DNA from: Caldisericota bacterium
GTDB taxonomy: Bacteria > Caldisericota > Caldisericia > Cryosericales > Cryosericaceae
Direction: 5' to 3'
DNA length: 16,602 nucleotides
NCBI GenBank assembly: GCA_026390285.1
Contig: JAPLGH010000159.1
Span: 1 to 16,602, forward strand
In this document: in pieces, positions 8,301 through 15,931 of the stretch
Layout: each line of letters opens with the position of its first letter
How positions within the stretch are numbered: position 1 is the first letter of the stretch
The notes under the pieces: generated by a model
The model's input: only the letters and a program-made list of their open reading frames with translations
Database searches by the model: none
What the model was told of the DNA's origin: nothing
Translations under genes and position numbers: made by a program

Positions 8301-9352
8301 TGTTCGGTGTCGTGACGTCCGACCTTCCCATCATTGTTGCGCCTTCAAGCCTGACCGGGGTCGGCATCGCGGATCCCACAATAACGGCGCAGAACCAGAT
8401 CGCCGACCTCAAGGGACAGGGAGCGCAGTACATAGTTGCTCTGAGCCATTGCGGGTATGACAACGGCGGCGCCCCACTGGATCCCGCTATTGCTGCTGGA
8501 GCCCCTGGCATCAACCTGATCATCGGTGGTCACTCTCATACAGTCCTGAAGACAGCCGCCGTCGTCGGAAAGACAATCATCACTCAGACTGGCACTGCCG
8601 GAGCGTACGTTGGCAAGGAAGTCATCGACTTCACCATCTATCAGGGAAAGGTTAGTGGACAGAGCGTCTCGTATGAACTTGTGCCGACTGTAACCTCTGT
8701 TCCTGAAGACCCAACCATCAAGGCAATCGTCGACGGGTACAACAACCAGTTGACGGCCAAGTTGAGTGTTGTCATCGGCAAAGCTCTCGTAACGCTTGAC
8801 GGAGAGCGGGCTGACGTTCGTACGCAGGAGACCAATCTAGGCAACTACGTCGCCGATTGGATGCGCATCTCCACGGGTGCGGATATCGCTTTCGAAGACG
8901 GTGGCAGTATTCGTGTCAGCATTCCTGTTGGCGACGTCACGGTAGGCAGTGCGTACAACGTGCTTCCATTCGACAACATCTTGGAGGTCCTTGAGGTCAA
9001 GGGTTCGACGCTCAAGGCCTGTCTCGAAAACTCGGTCAGCTCCTATCCTGCCCAAGGGGGCTGGTTCGCCCAGATCTCTGGATTCAGCTTCACGTTTGAT
9101 CCGTCCAAGCCGAAGGGTTCGCGGGTCGTCAGCATGACCAAGGACGGGAAACCCATGGACATGGACGCCACGTACAAGCTCTGCGTTCAAGACTACACAG
9201 CGCTTGGCGGTGATGGATATGCCATGCTGGTAGGGGCAAAGGTCCTTTCCAAGACGAGCGAATGGAATCGGGACGGCTTTGTGAACTATATCAAGGCAAA
9301 CCCGAACATGACCGCCGCGGTCGAAGGTCGAATCACCGTCGTCAAGCCGTAG
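5318..9352 (+). CDS. Secreted tandem nucleotidase: CpdB-like half, SLH modules, UshA-like half
   Basis: This large cell-surface phosphoesterase has 1344 residues. A signal peptide (MKRR, hydrophobic core, AANAA) ends near residue 30. Metallophosphatase domain 1 has SDIHG (41-45), DNGD (83-86), GNHEFNYG (123-130) and GHTH (261-264). It is followed by a 5'-nucleotidase C-domain (about 345-545) with YDMLQGADYVIDITKP, typical of CpdB 2',3'-cyclic phosphodiesterase/3'-nucleotidases. SLH-like repeats lie at ~555-650, then an unassigned stretch, then a third SLH-like repeat at ~830-858. Metallophosphatase domain 2 (~862-1090) has HTNDFHG, DAGD, GNHEWDYG and GGHSH. A UshA-type C-domain ends the protein (TNLGNYVADW, EDGGSIR). 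The role would be extracellular nucleotide and phosphate scavenging. ATG 5318 is preferred to ATG 5288 because GGGAGGA (5306-5312) precedes it by 5 nt and it starts the signal peptide directly. The layout resembles Bacillus YfkN, but with SLH anchoring in the middle. Confidence 0.9.
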   Translation: MKRRLSVLLSVILILGLVFASFPFKAANAATTVKITLLETSDIHGAIYPYDYFKDAPANGGLAKLSTLVKGVRVDNPNTLLLDNGDNQQGTPLTYYFNKVDTTAKNPVVAAMNIMAYDAMTLGNHEFNYGLAVVDKARTESNFPWLAANIYKEDGTNYFTPYIVKTVAGVKVGILGLTTKNIPNWEVPANIKGLVFKDTVEEAQKWVKVLKETEKVDLVVVLAHEGFEKDIDTGKDLGTSIENQCYAIATTVPGIDVLLTGHTHLSIPGKTLNGVLVMQPKNAGVEICKADITMEQAATGWKVVTKTGVNLSVTADTVADQAILDATKTQHETAVNYMKQPLGEATGDFPGATSRTEDSAIMDLIQKVQMKYANTDLSLAAMLPTPAPSFKSGPLTVRDMYSLYIYENTLFAISVTGQQIKDELEWSANYFNTYTYNKTATSLVNSSVAGYNYDMLQGADYVIDITKPVGQRISGLMYHGKPMDMTATYTLALNNYRAGGGGFLGFKGSPIVYQSSDEIRNLMIQYVKDTGKIDPTVDDNWHIVPDYLGSEYRATIDTLNRQSALSEFPAGAFAPDSTASRGDLAAIITGSYTSIGSRNHGSSFLDVASDSWYARAVGTAEALKLMNGTSARTFAPDAPVTMEQAVTALMRASGFGYEASKYDLCAQPLDKVPNLFRNADGTWDWEALAADTKKNGGATINMRSGQSLGGVEMYAIALPVAPGMVVNGYPTGSDLKAFTMKNAKWLLDRTGYALGTWYHEGKTYIDVSTTIPWRDYAVTLGREYDQISIFDLANFQEIPTAGTGGKSGQVPNPAVIISDWALPYVAFAESMGFITPAQATAPKHQLTRGELADMVVKMRFPTVVILHTNDFHGNLVPVIDASKNSVAGAAREATIINSVRTTFGKDHVLLVDAGDAIQGATIANMFQGKNVIEVYNAMGYDVATLGNHEWDYGQQVLKDRIAEAKFVYVNANVIGVNLGWKSNVIKNVAGINIGLFGVVTSDLPIIVAPSSLTGVGIADPTITAQNQIADLKGQGAQYIVALSHCGYDNGGAPLDPAIAAGAPGINLIIGGHSHTVLKTAAVVGKTIITQTGTAGAYVGKEVIDFTIYQGKVSGQSVSYELVPTVTSVPEDPTIKAIVDGYNNQLTAKLSVVIGKALVTLDGERADVRTQETNLGNYVADWMRISTGADIAFEDGGSIRVSIPVGDVTVGSAYNVLPFDNILEVLEVKGSTLKACLENSVSSYPAQGGWFAQISGFSFTFDPSKPKGSRVVSMTKDGKPMDMDATYKLCVQDYTALGGDGYAMLVGAKVLSKTSEWNRDGFVNYIKANPNMTAAVEGRITVVKP

Positions 9353-9370
9353 TTAGGGTATCGACTGATT

Positions 9371-9409
9371 CGCCAGGGGGGCCGGCAGTCGCCGGCCCCC
9401 CTGGCGTTT
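9371..9409 (+). terminator. Strong hairpin terminator after the nucleotidase gene
   Basis: A perfect 16-bp stem, 9371-9386 with 9391-9406, closes a 4-nt loop (AGTC) and is followed by TTT. The stem is almost entirely G+C. It sits 18 nt after the nucleotidase stop and separates that gene from rnhC. The U-tract is short, so termination may be less complete than the stem suggests. Confidence 0.8.
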
Positions 9410-9451
9410 GACCGGTGTTGCACATCTACCGAAACGGGAGACAATCCATCC

Positions 9452-10330
9452 ATGAACGCAGTGAAGGTGATGACGCATGAACAGATGGAACGTCTCCGCT
9501 TGGCTCTGACCGCGGGTGGTGCCATCGAAGCGACTGAGTTGCCTCCGGGAGTGTGCTTCCTGGCGAGGAGCGAGGGTTCGGTCGTCACCGCCTATCTCAG
9601 TGGGAAGGTCCTGTTCCAGGGCCACGGTGGTGAAACGCCGGTTCAACTGGCGGAGGACATTCTGGCTCGCGCCGAGCGGGCGACCGAGGGCCCGGAATTT
9701 CCCATCGTCGGGGGAGATGAGTCTGGCAAGGGGGATTTGTTCGGTCCGCTCGTCGTTGCTGCGTTTGCGGCTCGTAGCGAAGCAGAGCGGAGGCACCTCG
9801 TTCAAGCCGGGGCACGCGACTGCAAACTCATGACAGATGCGGAAGTGCATACGGTCGCGACAAGACTGAACGGCATCGGCGTGTCGGCGGTCCGCATCCT
9901 CATGCCCCATGAGTACAATGCACGCTATGCTCGGGTGCACAATGTGAATGTTCTGCTCAACGAGGTCTATGGTGAGCTGCTGCTCGAATTGGCAACCACA
10001 ACTAAGGCTCAGACAGTCATCCTGGACAAGTACGGCGGAAGAGCGATGGCACTCTGGAAGACTCCACAGAGCTTCCGCTTCATTGTGGAAACGCACGCAG
10101 AACGGTATCCAGAAGTGGCTGCAGCTTCCGTCCTGGCAAGGGCCGAATTCCTTGAAGGTCTCGAGCGTGTGGCGAGGGACAGTGGAGTTGTCCGACTGCC
10201 AAAGGGGGCTTCGATGGAGGCACAGGCGTTCATGCGACGCCTGGCGTCAGACAAGGGCAAGGACGTGCTTCGGTCGGTCGCAAAGGTGAATTTCGCTCCT
10301 GTGAAGGAGTGCCTCAGCAGCCTGTTCTAG
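9452..10330 (+). CDS. rnhC: Ribonuclease HIII
   Basis: RNase HIII cleaves the RNA strand of RNA-DNA hybrids and helps remove R-loops and primers. At 292 residues it is near the usual ~300. An N-terminal TBP-like substrate-binding domain occupies about 1-80. The catalytic domain opens with the family signature GGDESGKGDLFGPLVVAA (Asp89, Glu90), and further carries DCKLMTD, VILDKYGG (Asp192) and ETHAERYPEVAAASVLAR (213-230). The DESGKGD form plus the N-terminal extension separates it from RNase HII. I could not assign the fourth acidic metal ligand with certainty. ATG 9452 follows GGGAG (9436-9440) with an 11-nt gap, slightly long, so a downstream start is possible. The gene lies behind the strong terminator, so it needs its own promoter, which I could not define. 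Confidence 0.93.
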   Translation: MNAVKVMTHEQMERLRLALTAGGAIEATELPPGVCFLARSEGSVVTAYLSGKVLFQGHGGETPVQLAEDILARAERATEGPEFPIVGGDESGKGDLFGPLVVAAFAARSEAERRHLVQAGARDCKLMTDAEVHTVATRLNGIGVSAVRILMPHEYNARYARVHNVNVLLNEVYGELLLELATTTKAQTVILDKYGGRAMALWKTPQSFRFIVETHAERYPEVAAASVLARAEFLEGLERVARDSGVVRLPKGASMEAQAFMRRLASDKGKDVLRSVAKVNFAPVKECLSSLF

Positions 10331-10354
10331 AGTGGGTCCGTGATTGTGGTCTGG

Positions 10355-10382
10355 TTGACAACACACCTTGGCGACATAGTAT
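10355..10382 (+). promoter_or_regulatory. Probable ileS promoter
   Basis: A perfect -35 element TTGACA (10355-10360) is followed after 16 bp by TAGTAT (10377-10382; 4 of 6 consensus positions). The start would fall near 10389, leaving a leader of about 40 nt. There is no room for a T-box leader, which commonly controls ileS in Firmicutes. Confidence 0.5.
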
Positions 10383-10427
10383 GTATGCTGATTTCCGCAG
10401 CAAAACCTTCACACGAGGAGAAGCCTC

Positions 10428-13400
10428 ATGTTTGAACCTGTACTGCCTGCCGGCCAAGTTGTCGAGCAGGAGGTGGCCACCATCCAATTCTGGGAAACCA
10501 ATCATGTCTTCGAGAAGTCACTCGACCTGAGCAAGGAGAAGGAGCGCTTCGTGTGGTTCGAAGGGCCACCGACCGCGAACGGGAGACCCCACGTTGGCCA
10601 TGTCCTGGCCCGCGCTTTCAAGGACACAGTCCTGAGGTACAAGGCAGGTACGGGATACTACGTCCCCCGCAAGGGTGGTTGGGATTGTCAGGGTCTGCCC
10701 GTGGAAATCGAGGTCGAGAAACAACTTCACATGAGCGGCAAGCAGCAAATTGAGGAGTACGGGGTCGAAGCATTCGTTCGGGAGTGCAAGAGCAGCGTCT
10801 TCACGTACAAGGCGGAGTGGGAGAAGATGACCAGCCGCATCGGCTTCTGGCTGGATACCGAACATGCGTATGCGACCTACACCAACGACTATATCGAATC
10901 GGTCTGGCATATCCTCAAGACCTTCTACGACAAGGCGTTGCTGTACCAGGGACACAAGGTTGTCCCCTACTGTCCGCGCTGCGGGACTGCTCTCTCGATG
11001 CACGAAGTCGCGCAAGGCTACAGGAATGTCACCGAGGAGACGATCTTCGTGAAGTTCTCCCTGACATCCGGTGAACTGGCTGGTGTCAAGGCATTGGTCT
11101 GGACGACGACGCCGTGGACTCTGCCGAGCAATGTCGCGCTTGCGGTCAACGCAGATGTGGAGTACTCACTCGTCGAACTGGAAGGTGAACGGTATCTGCT
11201 GGCCTCTGCACGTTTGGCTGCAGTGTTTGGTCATGACGCTGAACATGTGACACTCGTGCGCACGTATCTCGGAAGTGAACTCGCGGGGATTCGATATGAG
11301 CGCCTCTACGACTATGCCATTGTCGGGCCTGCGGAAGAGGCGCGTGGGTGGCGTATTGTCACCGCTGACTATGTTACGACGACTGACGGTACGGGTATCG
11401 TGCACCTGGCGCCTGCGTTTGGTGAGGACGACCTGAACGTCGGACTGAAGGAGGGACTTCCATTCGTCCAGCTGGTGGACCTTGCCGGCAGATTCACGTC
11501 TGAAGCAACCCGGTGGACCGGCAAAGATGCCAAGGGAAGCGACCCCGACATCCGGCGTCAGCTCAAAGCTGACGGGAAGCTGTTCAAAACGGAGAGGATC
11601 GAACACGACTACCCCTTCTGCTGGCGATGCGATACACCTCTTCTCTATTACGCCAAGGACTCGTGGTTCGTCCGCGCGACGGAGTTCAAGGACCAGATGG
11701 TTGCGAACAACCAAGAGATCACCTGGTATCCCGATCACATAAAGAACGGGCGATTTGGCAACTGGCTGGAGAACATCAAGGACTGGGCGTTGTCCCGCGA
11801 ACGCTACTGGGGAACGCCATTGCCTATCTGGGTCTGCGATTCCTGTGGACACCACCACGCGGTAGGTTCGATCGCTGAACTCAACGGGATGGCTGTCAAC
11901 CCGGACCCCGAGGTAGAGCTGCACCGTCCCTACGTTGACAAGATCGAATTGCGGTGCCCGGTATGCGGCAGCGTCATGCACCGTGTTCCAGAAGTCATCG
12001 ACGGTTGGTTCGACTCCGGTTCGATGCCGTATGCACAGTGGCACTACCCGTTCGAGAACCAAGGCGAGTTCGCAAAGATGTATCCAGCCGACTTCATCTC
12101 TGAAGGAATCGATCAGACGCGTGGGTGGTTCTACACCCTGCACGCCATCTCCACTGCTCTCAACGACAGGCCGGCCTTCAAGCGTTGCATGGTGCTCGAA
12201 CTGGTGCTGGACGAGAAGGGCCACAAGATGAGCAAGCACATCGGGAATGTCATCGACCCATGGAGCATTCTCGACAAGCAGGGTGCAGATGCGTTCCGAT
12301 GGGCTCTGTATACGAGCACTCCACCCTGGTATCCGAGAAGGTTTGGACCGAATGTGGTTGCCGACGCTCTCAAGAACTTCATCATTCCGCTTCGCAGTGT
12401 CTACAGTTTCTTCGTACTGTATGCCAATATCGACTGCTTTGATCCGACTGCGGCACAGTTGACATTTGATCAGCGGCCAGAACTGGACCGGTGGCTGCTA
12501 AGCCGGTTCCAGGTGCTTGTGAGAGATGTGCGTGCAGACATGGAAGCCTATGATATCAACCCAGCGACAAAGCTCATTCAGGCATTCGTCGAGGAGCTGA
12601 GCAACTGGTACGTGCGCCTCAGCAGGAGGCGTTTCTGGAAGAGCGAAAACGATGCCGACAAGCTTTCGGCGTATCAGACGCTGTACAGAGTCCTGGTCGA
12701 TCTTGCGAGGCTGTTGACACCTTTTACGCCCTTCATGTCGGAGGAAATCTACCAGAACCTGGTTCGGTCGGACAGTGCCGAGGCTCCGCTTTCAGTGCAC
12801 TTCCTTGACCTGCCCGAGTTTGATGAGTCTTCGTTTGACCCACAACTTACGGGGACGATGCAGGTGGTCATGGATGTTGTGTCGCTGGGAAGGTCTGCGC
12901 GGAAACAGGCGGGCGTCAAGACGAGACAGCCGCTGAGTGCGGTGACCGTCTATGTCCATGATGCTCGGGCTTATGACGCACTGGTTTCCCATGGCGAGAT
13001 CATTCGAGATGAGCTGAACGTCAAGTCGATCGCTGAAGTGACTCGTGCCGGGGACATAGTGGAGTTCACACTGCGGCCCAACCTCCCCGTGCTTGGCAGG
13101 AGGGCCGGCAAATTGATCCCCTCGATCCAGATGGCACTGGCTGCCGATCCAGAGAGAGTCTATGCTGAGTTGGAGGGTACCGGTCAGGCTTCATTGGATA
13201 TGGACGGAATGGCGTTCTTGCTGACGAAGGAAGACGTTATCAGTACGGTCTCAGGGAAAGGCGGACTGTTCGCTGCGTCCGCAGCGAATGTTGTGGTGGC
13301 GGTTGACGCCACGGTCACACCGGAGTTGCGAGCCGAGTGGTATGTACGAGAGGTGGAGCACTTTGTCCAGGGGCAGCGCAAGGACAAAGGCTATCAGGTG

Positions 13401-13589
13401 ACGGATCGCGTACATCTCGCTTTGACGTGTACAAGTGCGGCAGTGGCGGCCGCACTCACCGCTGCGGTGCAAGACGTGGCCCGCGAAGTCCTTGCGGACG
13501 AAGTGACGGTGGTCGCCGGCGAAGTTGACGATGGCTCCCTCGTGCTGGAGCTTGACGGTTCGAAAGTGGCTTGCCGACTGGAACGCTGA
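10428..13589 (+). CDS. ileS: Isoleucyl-tRNA synthetase, eukaryote-like type 2
   Basis: It charges tRNA(Ile) with isoleucine. The 1053-residue protein has the class I signature PPTANGRPHVGH (HVGH at 55-58), GGWDCQGLPVE, a CP1 editing insertion with the TTTPWTLPSN segment, DGWFDSG, and the KMSKS loop as KMSKH (600-604). Internal zinc-ribbon cysteines occur (CPRCG, CWRCD, CDSCG, CPVCG). The C-terminal part is the long type-2 extension (ASLDMDGMAF..., LNVKSIAEV) in place of the short zinc-finger end of ordinary bacterial IleS1. Type 2 enzymes are the ones linked to natural mupirocin tolerance; that trait is inference here. ATG 10428 has GAGGAG at 10415-10420 with a 7-nt spacer. The gene stands alone with its own probable promoter and a hairpin at its end. 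Confidence 0.95.
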   Translation: MFEPVLPAGQVVEQEVATIQFWETNHVFEKSLDLSKEKERFVWFEGPPTANGRPHVGHVLARAFKDTVLRYKAGTGYYVPRKGGWDCQGLPVEIEVEKQLHMSGKQQIEEYGVEAFVRECKSSVFTYKAEWEKMTSRIGFWLDTEHAYATYTNDYIESVWHILKTFYDKALLYQGHKVVPYCPRCGTALSMHEVAQGYRNVTEETIFVKFSLTSGELAGVKALVWTTTPWTLPSNVALAVNADVEYSLVELEGERYLLASARLAAVFGHDAEHVTLVRTYLGSELAGIRYERLYDYAIVGPAEEARGWRIVTADYVTTTDGTGIVHLAPAFGEDDLNVGLKEGLPFVQLVDLAGRFTSEATRWTGKDAKGSDPDIRRQLKADGKLFKTERIEHDYPFCWRCDTPLLYYAKDSWFVRATEFKDQMVANNQEITWYPDHIKNGRFGNWLENIKDWALSRERYWGTPLPIWVCDSCGHHHAVGSIAELNGMAVNPDPEVELHRPYVDKIELRCPVCGSVMHRVPEVIDGWFDSGSMPYAQWHYPFENQGEFAKMYPADFISEGIDQTRGWFYTLHAISTALNDRPAFKRCMVLELVLDEKGHKMSKHIGNVIDPWSILDKQGADAFRWALYTSTPPWYPRRFGPNVVADALKNFIIPLRSVYSFFVLYANIDCFDPTAAQLTFDQRPELDRWLLSRFQVLVRDVRADMEAYDINPATKLIQAFVEELSNWYVRLSRRRFWKSENDADKLSAYQTLYRVLVDLARLLTPFTPFMSEEIYQNLVRSDSAEAPLSVHFLDLPEFDESSFDPQLTGTMQVVMDVVSLGRSARKQAGVKTRQPLSAVTVYVHDARAYDALVSHGEIIRDELNVKSIAEVTRAGDIVEFTLRPNLPVLGRRAGKLIPSIQMALAADPERVYAELEGTGQASLDMDGMAFLLTKEDVISTVSGKGGLFAASAANVVVAVDATVTPELRAEWYVREVEHFVQGQRKDKGYQVTDRVHLALTCTSAAVAAALTAAVQDVAREVLADEVTVVAGEVDDGSLVLELDGSKVACRLER

Positions 13590-13598
13590 GAGCGTTCC
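13580..13598 (+). other. Perfect 8-bp hairpin over the ileS stop codon
   Basis: GGAACGCT (13580-13587), loop GAG, AGCGTTCC (13591-13598). The stop codon TGA (13587-13589) spans the last stem base and two loop bases. No T-run follows, so it may protect the 3' end or act with the next hairpin, and is not a classical terminator. Confidence 0.4.
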
Positions 13599-13617
13599 GA
13601 CAGCAGCACGCAGCTTC

Positions 13618-13666
13618 CCCCGCGGAGCTCCTCCTTTCAGCAGGAACTCTGCCGGGGATCAATTTT
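13618..13666 (+). terminator. Candidate terminator at the ileS / E1-like convergent junction
   Basis: An imperfect stem-loop is formed by the C/G-rich arms 13618-13634 and 13641-13657 (outer CCCCG with CGGGG, then GGAG and TCC segments with a bulge and mismatches). It is followed after a few bases by TTTT (13663-13666). It overlaps the end of the minus-strand E1-like gene and could serve ileS. On the minus strand no T-run follows. Confidence 0.4.
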
Positions 13667-14470
13667 CATGGAGAATAGCTCAGTAATGGTTGGTTGGTCA
13701 CCACACACTCGACAGGCATGGTCACGTTCAAGCGGCACGAGTTCGAAGCGATTGTCCTCCCCGTCCATGAGCAGCATTTTGCCGGCCAGCCAGTCTCCGC
13801 ATCCCAGAATGTACTTGAGCACGTTCTGCGCGACGATGGATCCGATGATGCCGGGAGTGCTGCCGAGAATGCCTCGGGCTCTTTCCTCGCGAGCCATAGC
13901 AGCAGTAGGTGACTTGGGGTACAGGCAGCGGAAGCAAGCTGTCTTCCGCGGGATGACCGTGAATGCCATGCCGTGGAGGTTGCTGACCGCACCGACGAAC
14001 AGCGGCTTCTCAAAAAGGACGGCAGCGTCGGAAACGAGATATCGCGTGCTGTAGTTGTCTGTGGCATCGACGACCATGTCATAGGCGCTGAAGAGTGCAT
14101 AGGCGTTGTCCGGATCCAGTCGGCTCGGATAGGCCTCGACACGTATCTCCGGGTTCAGTGCCGTCAGCCGTTCTTTCGCAACAAGAGCCTTGGGTTGACC
14201 GATGTCTCCTGTGACATAGAGTACCTGCCGGTTCAGGTTGGACAGGCTGACAGTGTCTCCGTCCACTATTCCTATTGTGCCCACTCCGGCGGCAGCAAGG
14301 CAGAGAAGGATCGGGGAGCCGAGTCCTCCTGCTCCTACGACGAGAACAGAGGCTCTTGCCAGTTTCTCCTGTCCCAGAGGGCCGATCTGTTTCATCCATA
14401 CCTGACGTTCGTAGCGACTATCGGCGGGGACCCCCCACGACGACGCACGTACGTGCTTTGATGAAGTCAT
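13637..14470 (-). CDS. ThiF/MoeB/HesA-type E1-like adenylyltransferase
   Basis: Enzymes of this family adenylate the C-terminal glycine of a small ubiquitin-like sulfur carrier (MoaD, ThiS or similar) for molybdopterin, thiamine or thio-tRNA synthesis. The 277-residue protein is of normal length: the ATP-binding loop GAGGLGSP (46-53), the IVDGDTV segment (68-74), NLNRQ (78-82), DATDN (135-139), and two zinc-binding pairs, CFRC (169-172) and CRVC (243-246). The start at 14470 is set by GGAGGAGG with a 7-nt spacer; a longer open frame upstream is ignored because it lies inside the neighbouring gene. The start overlaps the stop of the carotenoid-oxygenase gene by ATGA. No carrier-protein gene is in the window, so MoeB, ThiF or another role cannot be decided. 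Confidence 0.88.
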   Translation of the reverse strand: MTSSKHVRASSWGVPADSRYERQVWMKQIGPLGQEKLARASVLVVGAGGLGSPILLCLAAAGVGTIGIVDGDTVSLSNLNRQVLYVTGDIGQPKALVAKERLTALNPEIRVEAYPSRLDPDNAYALFSAYDMVVDATDNYSTRYLVSDAAVLFEKPLFVGAVSNLHGMAFTVIPRKTACFRCLYPKSPTAAMAREERARGILGSTPGIIGSIVAQNVLKYILGCGDWLAGKMLLMDGEDNRFELVPLERDHACRVCGDQPTITELFSMKIDPRQSSC

Positions 14471-15867
14471 GTTGTTGCCTCCTCCGGCACGAAGAGTGCG
14501 TGCAGTCCGAACGGAAGTGCACAGGGAAGCCATGCGCGGGCTTGTTCGGTCATTGTCGTGGCGTTCAGAATCAGGACAAATGAGCGCTGTTCGCGAACGT
14601 CGAGGACGACACTCAGGAGCCAGCCTTCTCCTTCCGGACCGTCCGCAGCCGCAGGAACAAGAATCGGAGCACCTGGGAAACAGTTGTCGGAGGACCACTC
14701 GATGAATCGACCGGTTGTCAAATCGGAACGACACAGCCGGTCGATAAGCTGGCCCATTCTCGTGGGCCCTGCCGCGAACAGGATGGTATGCGGGCGCATC
14801 GAAAACCTGGCGTCTATCATGCAGAACTCTCCCGGCGGGCACTTCAGCGGCAAGCAAAGGACTTTCTTGTGCTCCACGTCAATGACAAGTCGGGTCGCCA
14901 GCGGGGCGGGAAAGTCGCCTGCAGGAACCTCTCCGTGGTCGAAAGTCAGAGAGTCGAGAATACTCGGATCCGCGTAGGCGGCGAGGTCGACGAGGATTTG
15001 ATCTCCGTCGTCCCACGCGTTGATATGGTGGAGTGCGAACAGTGGGCGCGTGGGAAGTGTCGCCTTCAGTGCACCGGTCCTCCGGTCGACGACCAGGATT
15101 CTGCTCCCCCGCCCTGCATCCCAGACGTAATTGCGCAGGTATGGACGTCGAGAGGAGCTCAGGGAGCGCGGATATGCTGTGAAGGGTCCTTCGACGAGAA
15201 CGATCCAGCGTGGCGTTACGCTGAAGGAGTGCATGTAGCCAAGGCGCGAAGATGGGAGAGTACATAAGTGCCGCGTCGCTCCCTCGGGACTGGTGATGGT
15301 AATGACGTATCCTGCAGGCTCCCCGTTGCACAGCAACAGATCAAAGCGCTCTCCGGTCATGCGGTCGAAAACGGGGTGTGGTGAGGAGGCACAGCATCTT
15401 CTCAAGTGAGCCCATCGCCTCGTGCGTATCGTCGCCAACGTCGCGCGATCGATCAGAATGCTCTGTGGCGTGTCGCCGAGAGCCTCCAGCTCGTTTCTCC
15501 AAATCGTGATATTCATGTTGGCATTGTCGTTGGAAAGATGACGGCCCTGGTGGATGGACTGTGAGTCAAAAGTGCCGTCCGGGATGGCGTCTTCCATCAG
15601 AGCCCGCTGATACCAGGAACTCGCGAGGAAGCGGTTGCTGCAGGTGACCCCATGTAGTCCAAAACTAACCGATGAGAGGAGGGCGAAGCCGTCCAGCCAA
15701 TGCCCAGCAGTGAAACCCCCAATCTGGAACCTGCCGGGGCCGATTCTGTACATGGTGCCGACGAGGCCGGGAGGGACGACCCCCATGACGCTGAGAGGTG
15801 CATCGGACACTTCATCGAGAAGCGAAGCGAAACCGATGCCGTACCTGGGAGCAACCTTTGGGTTCAT
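14467..15867 (-). CDS. Carotenoid oxygenase (RPE65/CCO) family protein
   Basis: This family consists of seven-bladed propeller, iron(II)-dependent dioxygenases that split carotenoids, apocarotenoids, stilbenes or related alkenes. The 466-residue length is typical. The family opening RIGPGRFQIGG (41-51) and HWLDGF (56-61) is present, as are the four iron-binding histidines: SSPHP (His164), YMHSFSVT (His213), FALHHINAW (His280) and PFGLHALF (His456). Second-sphere acids are altered: the NAYE-type motif reads NAWD (Asp286), and the usual GEPVFVP reads GAPILVP (Ala410), so activity may differ from characterised members. ATG 15867 has GGAG with a 7-nt spacer. It lies 61 nt after tRNA-Ser with no clear promoter between, and overlaps the E1-like gene by 4 nt. 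Substrate unknown; an oxygenase would be odd in a strict anaerobe. Confidence 0.85.
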   Translation of the reverse strand: MNPKVAPRYGIGFASLLDEVSDAPLSVMGVVPPGLVGTMYRIGPGRFQIGGFTAGHWLDGFALLSSVSFGLHGVTCSNRFLASSWYQRALMEDAIPDGTFDSQSIHQGRHLSNDNANMNITIWRNELEALGDTPQSILIDRATLATIRTRRWAHLRRCCASSPHPVFDRMTGERFDLLLCNGEPAGYVITITSPEGATRHLCTLPSSRLGYMHSFSVTPRWIVLVEGPFTAYPRSLSSSRRPYLRNYVWDAGRGSRILVVDRRTGALKATLPTRPLFALHHINAWDDGDQILVDLAAYADPSILDSLTFDHGEVPAGDFPAPLATRLVIDVEHKKVLCLPLKCPPGEFCMIDARFSMRPHTILFAAGPTRMGQLIDRLCRSDLTTGRFIEWSSDNCFPGAPILVPAAADGPEGEGWLLSVVLDVREQRSFVLILNATTMTEQARAWLPCALPFGLHALFVPEEATT

Positions 15868-15910
15868 GGCTGCACTCCGGCATCGACAAGTGCGCGGACT
15901 GACGATCGTT

Positions 15911-15931
15911 CCAGCATCCGCAGGATACTGG
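15911..15931 (-). other. Hairpin that includes the CCA end of tRNA-Ser
   Basis: Read on the minus strand, CCAGTATCC (15931-15923), loop TGC and GGATGCTGG (15919-15911) make a 9-bp stem with one G-T wobble. Its first three bases are the encoded CCA of tRNA-Ser. No T-run follows. It could mark the 3' processing site or act as a partial terminator before the carotenoid-oxygenase gene. Confidence 0.5.

Noticed and set aside
10331..10427. T-box riboswitch upstream of ileS
   Set aside because: The gap is only 97 nt and shows no T-box consensus or specifier hairpin; a promoter already occupies part of it.
14471..14857. Longer N-terminus for the E1-like gene (open frame to 14857)
   Set aside because: It would lie fully inside the carotenoid-oxygenase gene; the sequence there is low-complexity shadow translation, and GGAGGAGG fixes the start at 14470.
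14788..15267. Plus-strand open frame of 159 codons opposite the carotenoid oxygenase
   Set aside because: Its translation resembles no family I recognise and mirrors codon bias of the real minus-strand gene; no ribosome-binding site.
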